14,407 nucleotides of DNA. Source: JANXSD01 sp038206385. Lineage in GTDB: Bacteria; Bacteroidota; Bacteroidia; AKYH767-A; OLB10. This document shows positions 8,010 through 14,407 of the stretch, one piece after another. The stretch is taken from positions 1 through 14,407 of the forward strand of contig JBBRAW010000094.1 in NCBI GenBank assembly GCA_038206385.1, given 5' to 3'. Both the position numbers and the translations under genes were made by a program. Every line of letters starts with the position of its first letter. The first letter of the stretch is position 1. The notes below the pieces were generated by a model. That model worked only from the letters and a program-made list of their open reading frames with translations. It was not told where the DNA came from and searched no databases.

Positions 8010-8570
8010 ATGTATCTACCAATTCCTTCCTTTCTAAAAAATTTATTCTATCCAATACTAAAGAAGATGTCGAAAAAAGAATATCTGTTTGCTCCTGAAA
8101 AAAATACCCCACTCGTTTCTTTATTTGATATTAAAGTAAAAACTATTGATGGAGAGGAGATTTTACTTTCAAAATTTATAGGCAAGAAATTATTGATTGT
8201 GAATACTGCTTCTGAATGTGGATTCACACATCAATATGTTCAATTACAAGAATTATTTTTGAAGAATAATATTGTTGTTCTTGGTTTTCCTAGTAATGAT
8301 TTTGGTGCTCAAGAACCTGGAAGCGAAGAGGAGATTAAAACTTTTTGCGAAATGAAATATCACGTTACATTTCCAATGTTTGAGAAAACAAATGTAAAGA
8401 GTGATGTTGTTCATCCGTTATATCAATGGCTTAGTGATCCTCAAAAAAATGGATGGAACTCGCAAGCCCCAACGTGGAATTTCTGTAAATATTTAATTGA
8501 TGAAAATGGAAAATTACTTAAATTCTTTAATGCTTCTGTTGATCCGCTCGACGAAGAAATAATTGGATAA
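8010..8570 (+). CDS. Glutathione peroxidase family protein (Cys type, likely thioredoxin-dependent)
   Basis: This is a thiol peroxidase of the glutathione peroxidase family, reducing hydrogen peroxide or lipid hydroperoxides. It has 186 residues and a thioredoxin fold. The peroxidatic residue is Cys70 in NTASECGFTHQY, encoded by TGT and so not selenocysteine. Gln101 (FGAQEPGS), Trp156 and Asn157 (TWNFCKYLID) complete the family's Cys/Gln/Trp/Asn set. The usual FPCNQFG is FPSNDFG here. Cys113 (IKTFCEMKYHVTFPMF) is a candidate resolving cysteine, which would fit reduction by thioredoxin rather than glutathione; this is inference. The N-terminal ~20 residues (MYLPIPSFLKNLFYPILKKM) are somewhat hydrophobic but not a convincing signal peptide. 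A start at Met20 (8067) is possible. The ABC ATPase gene starts one base after its stop codon, so the two are almost certainly co-transcribed. Confidence 0.9.
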   Translation: MYLPIPSFLKNLFYPILKKMSKKEYLFAPEKNTPLVSLFDIKVKTIDGEEILLSKFIGKKLLIVNTASECGFTHQYVQLQELFLKNNIVVLGFPSNDFGAQEPGSEEEIKTFCEMKYHVTFPMFEKTNVKSDVVHPLYQWLSDPQKNGWNSQAPTWNFCKYLIDENGKLLKFFNASVDPLDEEIIG

Positions 8571-8571
8571 T

Positions 8572-9501
8572 ATGGAAAAGATTATTGAAGTTCGCGGACT
8601 GAATAAATCCTATGGATCATTCAAAGCAGTTGATAGTCTTGATTTGGATGTTTACAAAGGAGATGTGTTTGGTTTTCTTGGTCCAAATGGTGCGGGTAAA
8701 AGTACAACTATTCGAATGTTAGTTTCATTGATTAAACCAACAGAAGGTACAATTAATATTTTCGGTCAAAATTTGTTTAATCATCGTAGTGCTGTTTTGC
8801 GACGTATTGGATGTATCGTTGAGAAGCCTGATTTTTATAATTATTTATCTGCTAAAAAAAATCTTGAACTTTTAGCAAATTTGAGCGGACTTACTTTAAA
8901 GAAAAATAAAATTTCTGAGCTTTTAGAATTCGTTGGTTTGAAGAGTAGGGGAGATGATTTAGTGAAAACGTATTCACATGGCATGAAGCAGCGTTTAGGT
9001 TTAGCACAAGCTCTAATTCATGATCCGGAGTTAATCATCTTGGATGAACCAACAACAGGTTTAGATCCCCAAGGAATTATTGATATTCGAAATCTAATTT
9101 TATTTCTCAGCAAGGAGCAAAAGAAAACAATTTTTTTATCCTCACATATTTTATCAGAGCTAGAACTAATTGCAAATCGACTTGCAATAATTAACAAAGG
9201 TGTGACTGTTGCTCAAGGAGAATTAAAAACCATTTTGCATGATAACGATCGTATTGTCACAATAAAAATTGATAGAATTGAAGAAGCACTAATTGCAATT
9301 AATAATTCTGTTTGGAATACACATTTTAAAGAACGAACGGAAGAAGGTCTTTCGTTCCAATTGCATCTAGATCAAATTCCCTTGTTAAATATTTTTCTAA
9401 TAGAAAATGGTTTTTCTGTTTACGCCATTGAATCTCGTCGGCAACTTGAAGATTTTTTCTTGAAATTAACAGTGAGTACAGAAAAGATGCAAATCCATTA
9501 A
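8572..9501 (+). CDS. ABC transporter ATP-binding protein (BcrA/GldA-like, no permease adjacent)
   Basis: This is the nucleotide-binding subunit of an ABC-2-type exporter, working at the cytoplasmic face of the inner membrane. It has 309 residues from the ATG at 8572; a TTG at 8563 overlapping the peroxidase is less likely. It has Walker A GPNGAGKST (37-45), a Glu-type Q-loop (CIVEKPDFYNYLS, ~81-93), an atypical signature YSHGMKQR (134-141), Walker B LIILDEP (154-160), D-loop TGLDP and H-loop His192. Residues ~215-309 form a C-terminal extension typical of the drug-resistance/gliding type ATPases. Such genes are usually followed by their six-helix permease, but here the next gene is pruA on the opposite strand. 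The partner and substrate are unknown. One base separates it from the peroxidase stop codon, which suggests coupled translation. Confidence 0.9.
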   Translation: MEKIIEVRGLNKSYGSFKAVDSLDLDVYKGDVFGFLGPNGAGKSTTIRMLVSLIKPTEGTINIFGQNLFNHRSAVLRRIGCIVEKPDFYNYLSAKKNLELLANLSGLTLKKNKISELLEFVGLKSRGDDLVKTYSHGMKQRLGLAQALIHDPELIILDEPTTGLDPQGIIDIRNLILFLSKEQKKTIFLSSHILSELELIANRLAIINKGVTVAQGELKTILHDNDRIVTIKIDRIEEALIAINNSVWNTHFKERTEEGLSFQLHLDQIPLLNIFLIENGFSVYAIESRRQLEDFFLKLTVSTEKMQIH

Positions 9502-9513
9502 TTGTTTTTAATC

Positions 9514-9536
9514 TAATTTATTTGAATTATAAATTA
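9514..9536. terminator. A/T-only inverted repeat after the ABC ATPase gene
   Basis: TAATTTAT and ATAAATTA form a perfect 8-bp stem around a 7-base loop (TTGAATT), 12 bp after the ATPase stop codon. The stem contains only A-T pairs and no clean T-run follows. It is a weak candidate transcription end. Confidence 0.3.
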
Positions 9537-9560
9537 AACTTCAATTGTAATATTCAAGAG

Positions 9561-9606
9561 GCCAATGGAAATCTGAAATGAAATTCATTCACAAATATCC
9601 ATTGGC
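9561..9606. terminator. Inverted repeat between convergent genes, possible two-way terminator
   Basis: The arms GCCAATGGAAAT (9561-9572) and ATATCCATTGGC (9595-9606) pair over 9 bp, then one mismatch, then 2 bp. The 22-base spacer contains a smaller hairpin (AATGA / TCATT). The element lies between the ends of the ABC ATPase gene and pruA, which converge, so it could end transcripts from both sides. No poly-T tract follows on either strand, so classic intrinsic termination is not shown. Confidence 0.45.
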
Positions 9607-9638
9607 AAATTGGCATATTGAAAAATTAGCACATTGAT
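9607..9638. repeat. Two 16-bp tandem repeats abutting the pruA stop codon
   Basis: AAATTGGCATATTGAA (9607-9622) is followed directly by AAATTAGCACATTGAT (9623-9638), with 13 of 16 bases equal. The second copy ends exactly where the pruA stop codon begins (9639). This kind of short (a)attNgcacattg repeat is non-coding here, and its role is unknown. Confidence 0.65.
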
Positions 9639-11270
9639 TTATTCCTTATCCAAAAATGAATATCTATAATTTGTAGCTGGTACAAAAGTTTCTTTAATTG
9701 TACGAGGAGAAACCCAACGTAATAAATTAATCATTGATCCTGCTTTATCATTTGTTCCTGATGCTCTTGCTCCTCCAAAAGGTTGTTGTCCAACGACTGC
9801 GCCAGTGCATTTGTCATTAATATAAAAGTTACCTGCTGCATGAACTAATTTTTTTAGTGCAAGTTCTACCGCATAACGATCTTTCGAAAGAATCGCTCCC
9901 GTTAAAGCATACGTTCCTGTTTTGTCTACGAGTTCGCAGGTCTCTTCAAATTTATTTGCATCGTAAACATATATCGTTAATACTGGGCCAAATATTTCTT
10001 CACACATCGTTACATAATTTGGATCTTTTGTAACGATAACAGTTGGACGAATAAAATATCCTTTCGATTTATCATACGTCCCGCCAGTGATGATTTCTAC
10101 ATTCGGATTTTTCTTTGCATCATCAATATATTTTGCAATCTTATCAAATGATTTTTCATCGATAACTGCATTGATAAAATTTTCAAAATCTTCGGTAGGT
10201 CCCATCTTCATACTTTCCAAATCTTTTATTAAACCTGCCTTTACATCAGGCCATAAATTTGTTGGAATATAAGCACGAGAAGCTGCCGAACATTTTTGTC
10301 CTTGGTATTCAAATGCTCCTCTGCTTAAAGCTGTAATAACTTCTAGTGCATTCGCAGAAGAATGCGCCATGATAAAATCTTTACCACCAGTTTCACCAAC
10401 GATACGCGGATAAGATTTATACTTTGCAATATTTTCTCCAATGGTTTTCCATATTCCTTGGAATACTCCTGTTGATCCAGTAAAATGTATTCCAGCAAAA
10501 TCAGGATGACTTAAAATCACATCACCAGCTGTACTTCCTGCAACAAAAACTAAATTAATTACACCATTTGGTAATCCTGCTTCCATAAATACTTCCATCA
10601 ATACTTGTGCAGCATAAATTTGTGTGAAAGCAGGTTTCCAAACAACTGTGTTTCCCATTAGTGCTGCTGATGTTGGAAGATTTCCAGAAATCGCAGTGAA
10701 ATTAAATGGAGTTAACGCAAATACAAATCCTTCTAGCGGACGTTGTTCAACACGATTGTAAACTCCTTTCGAAGAGATCGGTTGTTGCATATAAATTTCG
10801 CGCGCATATTGAACATTGAAACGAAGAAAATCAATCATCTCACATGCTGCATCAATTTCTGCTTGATATGCATTTTTACTTTGTCCAAGCATGGTTGCTC
10901 CGTTAATCTTTGCACGATAAGGACCTGCAAGAAGTTCTGCTGCTTTTAAAAATATAGAAGCACGTTGCTCCCAATCCATATTTGCCCAATGCTCTCTCGC
11001 CTTTAATGCAGCATTAATTGCTAACGTTACATGCGAAGCATCACCAATAGAATAACGACCTAACAAATGTTGATGATCGTGTGGCGGACGCAAATCACCC
11101 TTCTTATCAGTGTGCACTGCTTTTCCATCAATGTACATTGGTACATCAATTACTTCGCTACGCATTGAAGCTAAAGCAGCTTTAAGTGATTTTCTTTCGG
11201 GACTACTAGGAGCATAATCGAGAACAGTCTCATTAATTGCTACAGGCATGTTATAAATTCCGTTTGCCAT
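9639..11270 (-). CDS. pruA: L-glutamate gamma-semialdehyde dehydrogenase (1-pyrroline-5-carboxylate dehydrogenase)
   Basis: This enzyme oxidises glutamate gamma-semialdehyde (the open form of pyrroline-5-carboxylate) to glutamate with NAD+, the second step of proline breakdown. It has 543 residues, the length of the stand-alone enzyme rather than the bacterial PutA fusion. Aldehyde dehydrogenase motifs are present in order: FALTPFNFTAISGNLPTSAA (~183-202), VVWKPA (209-214), HFTGST (262-267), catalytic base Glu293 in GETGGKDF, catalytic Cys327 in GQKCSAASR, and EEIFGPVLTIYVY. The C-terminal region carries AAGNFYINDKCTGAVVGQQP and FGGARASGTNDKAGS, matching the P5C dehydrogenase type. The ATG at 11270 sits shortly after a good promoter box. 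No proline dehydrogenase (putA/prodh) gene lies in the window. It converges on the ABC ATPase gene. Confidence 0.95.
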   Translation of the reverse strand: MANGIYNMPVAINETVLDYAPSSPERKSLKAALASMRSEVIDVPMYIDGKAVHTDKKGDLRPPHDHQHLLGRYSIGDASHVTLAINAALKAREHWANMDWEQRASIFLKAAELLAGPYRAKINGATMLGQSKNAYQAEIDAACEMIDFLRFNVQYAREIYMQQPISSKGVYNRVEQRPLEGFVFALTPFNFTAISGNLPTSAALMGNTVVWKPAFTQIYAAQVLMEVFMEAGLPNGVINLVFVAGSTAGDVILSHPDFAGIHFTGSTGVFQGIWKTIGENIAKYKSYPRIVGETGGKDFIMAHSSANALEVITALSRGAFEYQGQKCSAASRAYIPTNLWPDVKAGLIKDLESMKMGPTEDFENFINAVIDEKSFDKIAKYIDDAKKNPNVEIITGGTYDKSKGYFIRPTVIVTKDPNYVTMCEEIFGPVLTIYVYDANKFEETCELVDKTGTYALTGAILSKDRYAVELALKKLVHAAGNFYINDKCTGAVVGQQPFGGARASGTNDKAGSMINLLRWVSPRTIKETFVPATNYRYSFLDKE

Positions 11271-11298
11271 AAGGGTGTTTTTTAATTTGTAAGAGGCG

Positions 11299-11306
11299 CA
11301 AAGGTA
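11299..11306 (-). promoter_or_regulatory. Bacteroidota -7 promoter box for pruA
   Basis: On the minus strand the sequence reads TACCTTTG followed by CGCC, an exact match to TAnnTTTG. It ends 28 bases upstream of the pruA ATG, leaving a short leader. It sits in the 114-bp gap after the helicase-nuclease gene, so pruA probably has its own transcript. No clear -33 TTG at the expected spacing is visible. Confidence 0.65.
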
Positions 11307-11384
11307 AGCAACTCTTAGTCTGTGATCGATATAATGTTATCAATATTTATTATCATAATTTTCAGAAAGAAAAAAAGTGATTTT

Positions 11385-14300
11385 TTATAATGTTACCTGT
11401 TCAATCATTTTACTTGCTGTATAAATAAGATAGGCTTCCGTTTCTTCTATGCCAGTTTTTTGAAGCAATGAAGCATACAATCTTACTTGATGATGATATT
11501 TTTCATCTGTAATACCTGTTTTAAAATCGATAATGATAGCTTTTTTCTTATTTAACAATACGCGATCTGGTCGATGACTTAAACCATTTTCATCACATAA
11601 TTCAGGTTCGTTTTTGATGTGATATGAATTATCATTCCAGCCTTTTGCATCCATTAAATCCCATACTTGTTCAACAGTTTGTTTTAAATTTGCGAGTAAC
11701 AATTTATCTGCATTTAGTTGATGTGTTACACTTAAACGGTGAATAGCATTAGCAATTTCTGATTTATTTTTAATTTGCGATAAGACGCTATGAACATAAT
11801 TACCAAAAATTATTTCATCGGATTCGTAACGAACGAGCAACGAAGGAATGCTTGCTTTTTTATCTGGACTTACATTAAGCGCCTCAGCAATTTTTGATGA
11901 AGGATTGTATAAAGAATTTTTTGTTGTTTCTTCTTTTTTCTTTTTAGCAACCGTTGGTTCACCAATAAGAATATGTTTTGTATCATTAATGTTGAGCAAT
12001 CCACCCCATTCACTATCTGACCCTAATGCTTCTAAAATTAATGATCCAACATTCCCACTCTTTGCTTTGTTTGATCCAAATATATGTAACTGATTTTCTG
12101 CTCTAGTAAAGGCTACATAAAGTAAATTCAAATTATCTAAATAGGTTTCTTCGCATTCTGTAATATAGTCTTCAGCAAAAACAGTTTTCATTAAATTTTG
12201 CGAAGGACTAATTGGTAATTTTTCCATTTCATTGAATGGATTAACTTCTGTTCCAAACCATAAAACTGATTTAATATTTGGTACAATCGACCAATCTGCA
12301 AATGGAATGATTACTACCGGAAATTGTAATCCCTTAGAACGATGAATAGATAGTATTCGAATTGCATTCGTTGCTTGCGGAATTTCAACACTCCAATTTT
12401 TTGTTTCTACATTTTTATCCCACCATTTTAAAAATTCAAAAATACCTGTACCATTAGAAGATACAAATCCTAAAATAATATCTGTAAAATGATCAATAAA
12501 CGGTTCAGGTTTTTGCAAACCACTTAATTGCAATAGTTGATAAAATGCAAGATCTAATGGTAATGATAATAACGCATATCGTTTTGATAATAAAACTTCA
12601 TTCGACCAGTTTGTTGAATCATCTTTTATTTTATTAGCATCAAAAGGGATCTCGTATTTATTTAAAAACAATTTTTTAGTAATGAAATAATTTATCTCAC
12701 TTTGTAAGAATATGTTTTTTCCATTAAGAATTAAACGTAAACAATTAAGTAAAAAACGAATTTGAATATTCGTGGAAAGCATCAATGAATTAGGAGCAAT
12801 AAAATCATATTCTTGATGATGTAAAAGAAAATCGGAAATAGTTTTTTCATGATTACGTGTTCTTACCAATATGGCAATATCGCGCAATTCGTATCCTTGA
12901 GCAATTGAATTTTTAATGGTATTATTCAATTGAATTAATGCTTTTTCTTTCCACGTTTCTTCTGCTTCATTATCCGAATTTTCCTCTGCTTTTTTGTTAG
13001 CGTTAGAAGGAGAATCGAAGAAATACAATTCTATCATTCCACCTTTTGCATCATCAGATTTTACCTGTTGCTCAATCTCTCCAATGCCATAAGCCTGATT
13101 TATTAAAGATGGATTTGAATTGTTTAATGTGCCCATTACTTGTGCAGCCAATGAGAAAAATTTATTGTTAAAGTTTACTATATTTTCAAGACTTCTATAA
13201 TTGGTATCTAATTTTAATTCTTTAGTTACACTTGCAAATGAAGCGAATTCGTTTTTTACTCCTGATAATAATAGATGCATGTTTCCACCTCTCCAACGAT
13301 AAATAGATTGTTTAGCATCACCAACAAGTAATACATCATTTCCTTCTCCTAAAGAATTACTTATTAATGGTTTTAATATTTGCCATTGCTCAGAACTTGT
13401 ATCTTGAAATTCATCGATAAATAAATGTTTAAAAGTGTTTCCAGATTTTTCGTAGATAAATGAAGCGTCATTATCTTGTACCATTTCACGCAGCATACGA
13501 GTTGTATCTGACAAAAGAAACAGTTGAAATTCGTCTCGAAATCCTTTAAGCTTTTCATTTAATGATCCAGATATTCCAGCGAGATAAATCATTTTCAATA
13601 CTTCGCAAGCAGAAAGATAACGTAACTCTTCTTCTTTGTAAAAATCGAGTGCTTGGCAAAGTAGAGGATGAATGATTTCTGTTGCAAATGAAACTAGCTT
13701 TTCATCCTTTTGGTTTGTTTTCGAAATTAGCGATGTTGGATCCTCTAGCGCTTTTTCAACACGAGTCCCAATTTCATAACTTTTAGATGTGATGATCTTA
13801 TTTGATATCTTATAGAAAAAGTTTATTGCACCTGTTTTTCCATACGAAAATGATTCTAATGAATAATTATTAGCAGCAATGGAATTCACACCTTCAGTTC
13901 CAATACTTCTTAACGTGTTTTCTACGTTATCACGAATCTTCTTTAGTTCATTTATTAAGAGAATGATCGCATCTGGATTACTATTTACAGCTTGTTGATG
14001 TGCATCATTATTTATTAAAATTTGTTTGGTAGTATTTTTTAAATCTGGAATTATGTTCCATGACTTCCCTTGATCAATTTTATGAGCTAATAAATCTTGA
14101 AGCCAATCGGTAATTATTTTATTTCTACCCGCTTCAGATAATAATTGTGTACTGATCGCTTCGCAGATTGCATCTAAGTCTAATTCAATTTCATATTTAA
14201 CGGGTAGATGCAATTCACGTGCAAGTGTTCTTGCTAATATTTGAAAATAACTATCTATAGTGGAAACGGAAAAGGACGAATAGTCATGTAAAATAAGTAA

Positions 14301-14407
14301 AAGTATTTCTTTAGCATTTTTTCTAATAACGTCCTCACTGAGCTTAGTGATATCAATTAAATAACTAAGATGTGAGGAATATGTGCCGTTTGATAATATG
14401 TCTAATT
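11385..14407 (-). CDS. AddA/RecB-like UvrD-family helicase-nuclease, 5' end outside window
   Basis: This is a superfamily 1A DNA helicase with a C-terminal nuclease, expected to process double-strand breaks for recombination. The frame is open to the right edge (1,006 codons visible), so the TTG at 14213 is not the start. Upstream of it the frame reads FSVSTIDSYFQILARTLAREL (14273-14214), the motif Ia region of such helicases. Walker A lies outside the window. Visible motifs are II HLFIDEFQDTSSEQW (DEFQDTS at 13415-13395), III LLVGDAKQSIYRWRGG (~13325), V ILSIHRSKGLQFPVV (~12356) and VI LNLLYVAFTRAE (~12131). The nuclease domain has GNYVH (His at 11792), RPDR (Asp at 11567), IIIDFKTG (Asp 11528, Lys 11522) and QVRLYA (Gln 11489), the RecB-type PD-(D/E)XK pattern, apparently intact. 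An AddB partner would be expected upstream, outside the window. It could equally be named RecB-like. Confidence 0.9.
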   Translation of the reverse strand, partial: LDILSNGTYSSHLSYLIDITKLSEDVIRKNAKEILLLILHDYSSFSVSTIDSYFQILARTLARELHLPVKYEIELDLDAICEAISTQLLSEAGRNKIITDWLQDLLAHKIDQGKSWNIIPDLKNTTKQILINNDAHQQAVNSNPDAIILLINELKKIRDNVENTLRSIGTEGVNSIAANNYSLESFSYGKTGAINFFYKISNKIITSKSYEIGTRVEKALEDPTSLISKTNQKDEKLVSFATEIIHPLLCQALDFYKEEELRYLSACEVLKMIYLAGISGSLNEKLKGFRDEFQLFLLSDTTRMLREMVQDNDASFIYEKSGNTFKHLFIDEFQDTSSEQWQILKPLISNSLGEGNDVLLVGDAKQSIYRWRGGNMHLLLSGVKNEFASFASVTKELKLDTNYRSLENIVNFNNKFFSLAAQVMGTLNNSNPSLINQAYGIGEIEQQVKSDDAKGGMIELYFFDSPSNANKKAEENSDNEAEETWKEKALIQLNNTIKNSIAQGYELRDIAILVRTRNHEKTISDFLLHHQEYDFIAPNSLMLSTNIQIRFLLNCLRLILNGKNIFLQSEINYFITKKLFLNKYEIPFDANKIKDDSTNWSNEVLLSKRYALLSLPLDLAFYQLLQLSGLQKPEPFIDHFTDIILGFVSSNGTGIFEFLKWWDKNVETKNWSVEIPQATNAIRILSIHRSKGLQFPVVIIPFADWSIVPNIKSVLWFGTEVNPFNEMEKLPISPSQNLMKTVFAEDYITECEETYLDNLNLLYVAFTRAENQLHIFGSNKAKSGNVGSLILEALGSDSEWGGLLNINDTKHILIGEPTVAKKKKEETTKNSLYNPSSKIAEALNVSPDKKASIPSLLVRYESDEIIFGNYVHSVLSQIKNKSEIANAIHRLSVTHQLNADKLLLANLKQTVEQVWDLMDAKGWNDNSYHIKNEPELCDENGLSHRPDRVLLNKKKAIIIDFKTGITDEKYHHQVRLYASLLQKTGIEETEAYLIYTASKMIEQVTL

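Noticed and set aside
10743..10949. Plus-strand frame opposite pruA (and similar frames opposite ettA, hisS, hutH, the subtilase and the helicase)
   Set aside because: These sit antisense or out of frame within genes with clear family motifs and show no family signature of their own.

Overview
The window reads as A+T-rich chromosomal DNA from a member of the Bacteroidota. Three things support this: a subtilase ending in a type IX secretion (T9SS) sorting domain, two copies of the Bacteroidota-type promoter box TAnnTTTG, and protein sequences of the flavobacterial/sphingobacterial kind. I cannot place it below phylum level. Most of the window is ordinary housekeeping and amino-acid metabolism. 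I see no phage, transposon, CRISPR array, tRNA or rRNA.

Layout, left to right. Positions 1-770 hold no credible gene. They carry a decaying tandem array (about 112-136 bp period) that ends 8 bp before the stop codon of the next gene. A secreted S8 peptidase (minus strand, 771-2939) is divergent from ettA (plus strand, 3057-4733), an ABC-F ribosome factor. hisS (TTG start) and hutH follow on the plus strand and may be co-transcribed. A 268-bp gap after hutH contains the orphaned last ~40 codons of a sensor histidine kinase. Next come a Cys-type glutathione peroxidase and an ABC-transporter ATPase, separated by one base, with no permease after them. A convergent intergenic region with two inverted repeats and a short 16-bp tandem repeat separates these from pruA (minus strand). 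pruA has its own promoter. Beyond it lies the 3' part of an AddA/RecB-like helicase-nuclease whose 5' end lies outside the window.

Functional links are modest. HutH (His to urocanate) and PruA (P5C semialdehyde to Glu) are both steps of amino-acid catabolism towards glutamate, and hisS beside hutH puts charging and breakdown of histidine side by side. The helicase-nuclease belongs to double-strand-break repair, ettA to translation control, and the peroxidase to peroxide defence. The least explained parts are the repeat array, the kinase remnant and the ATPase lacking a partner. I found no convincing new multi-gene system.
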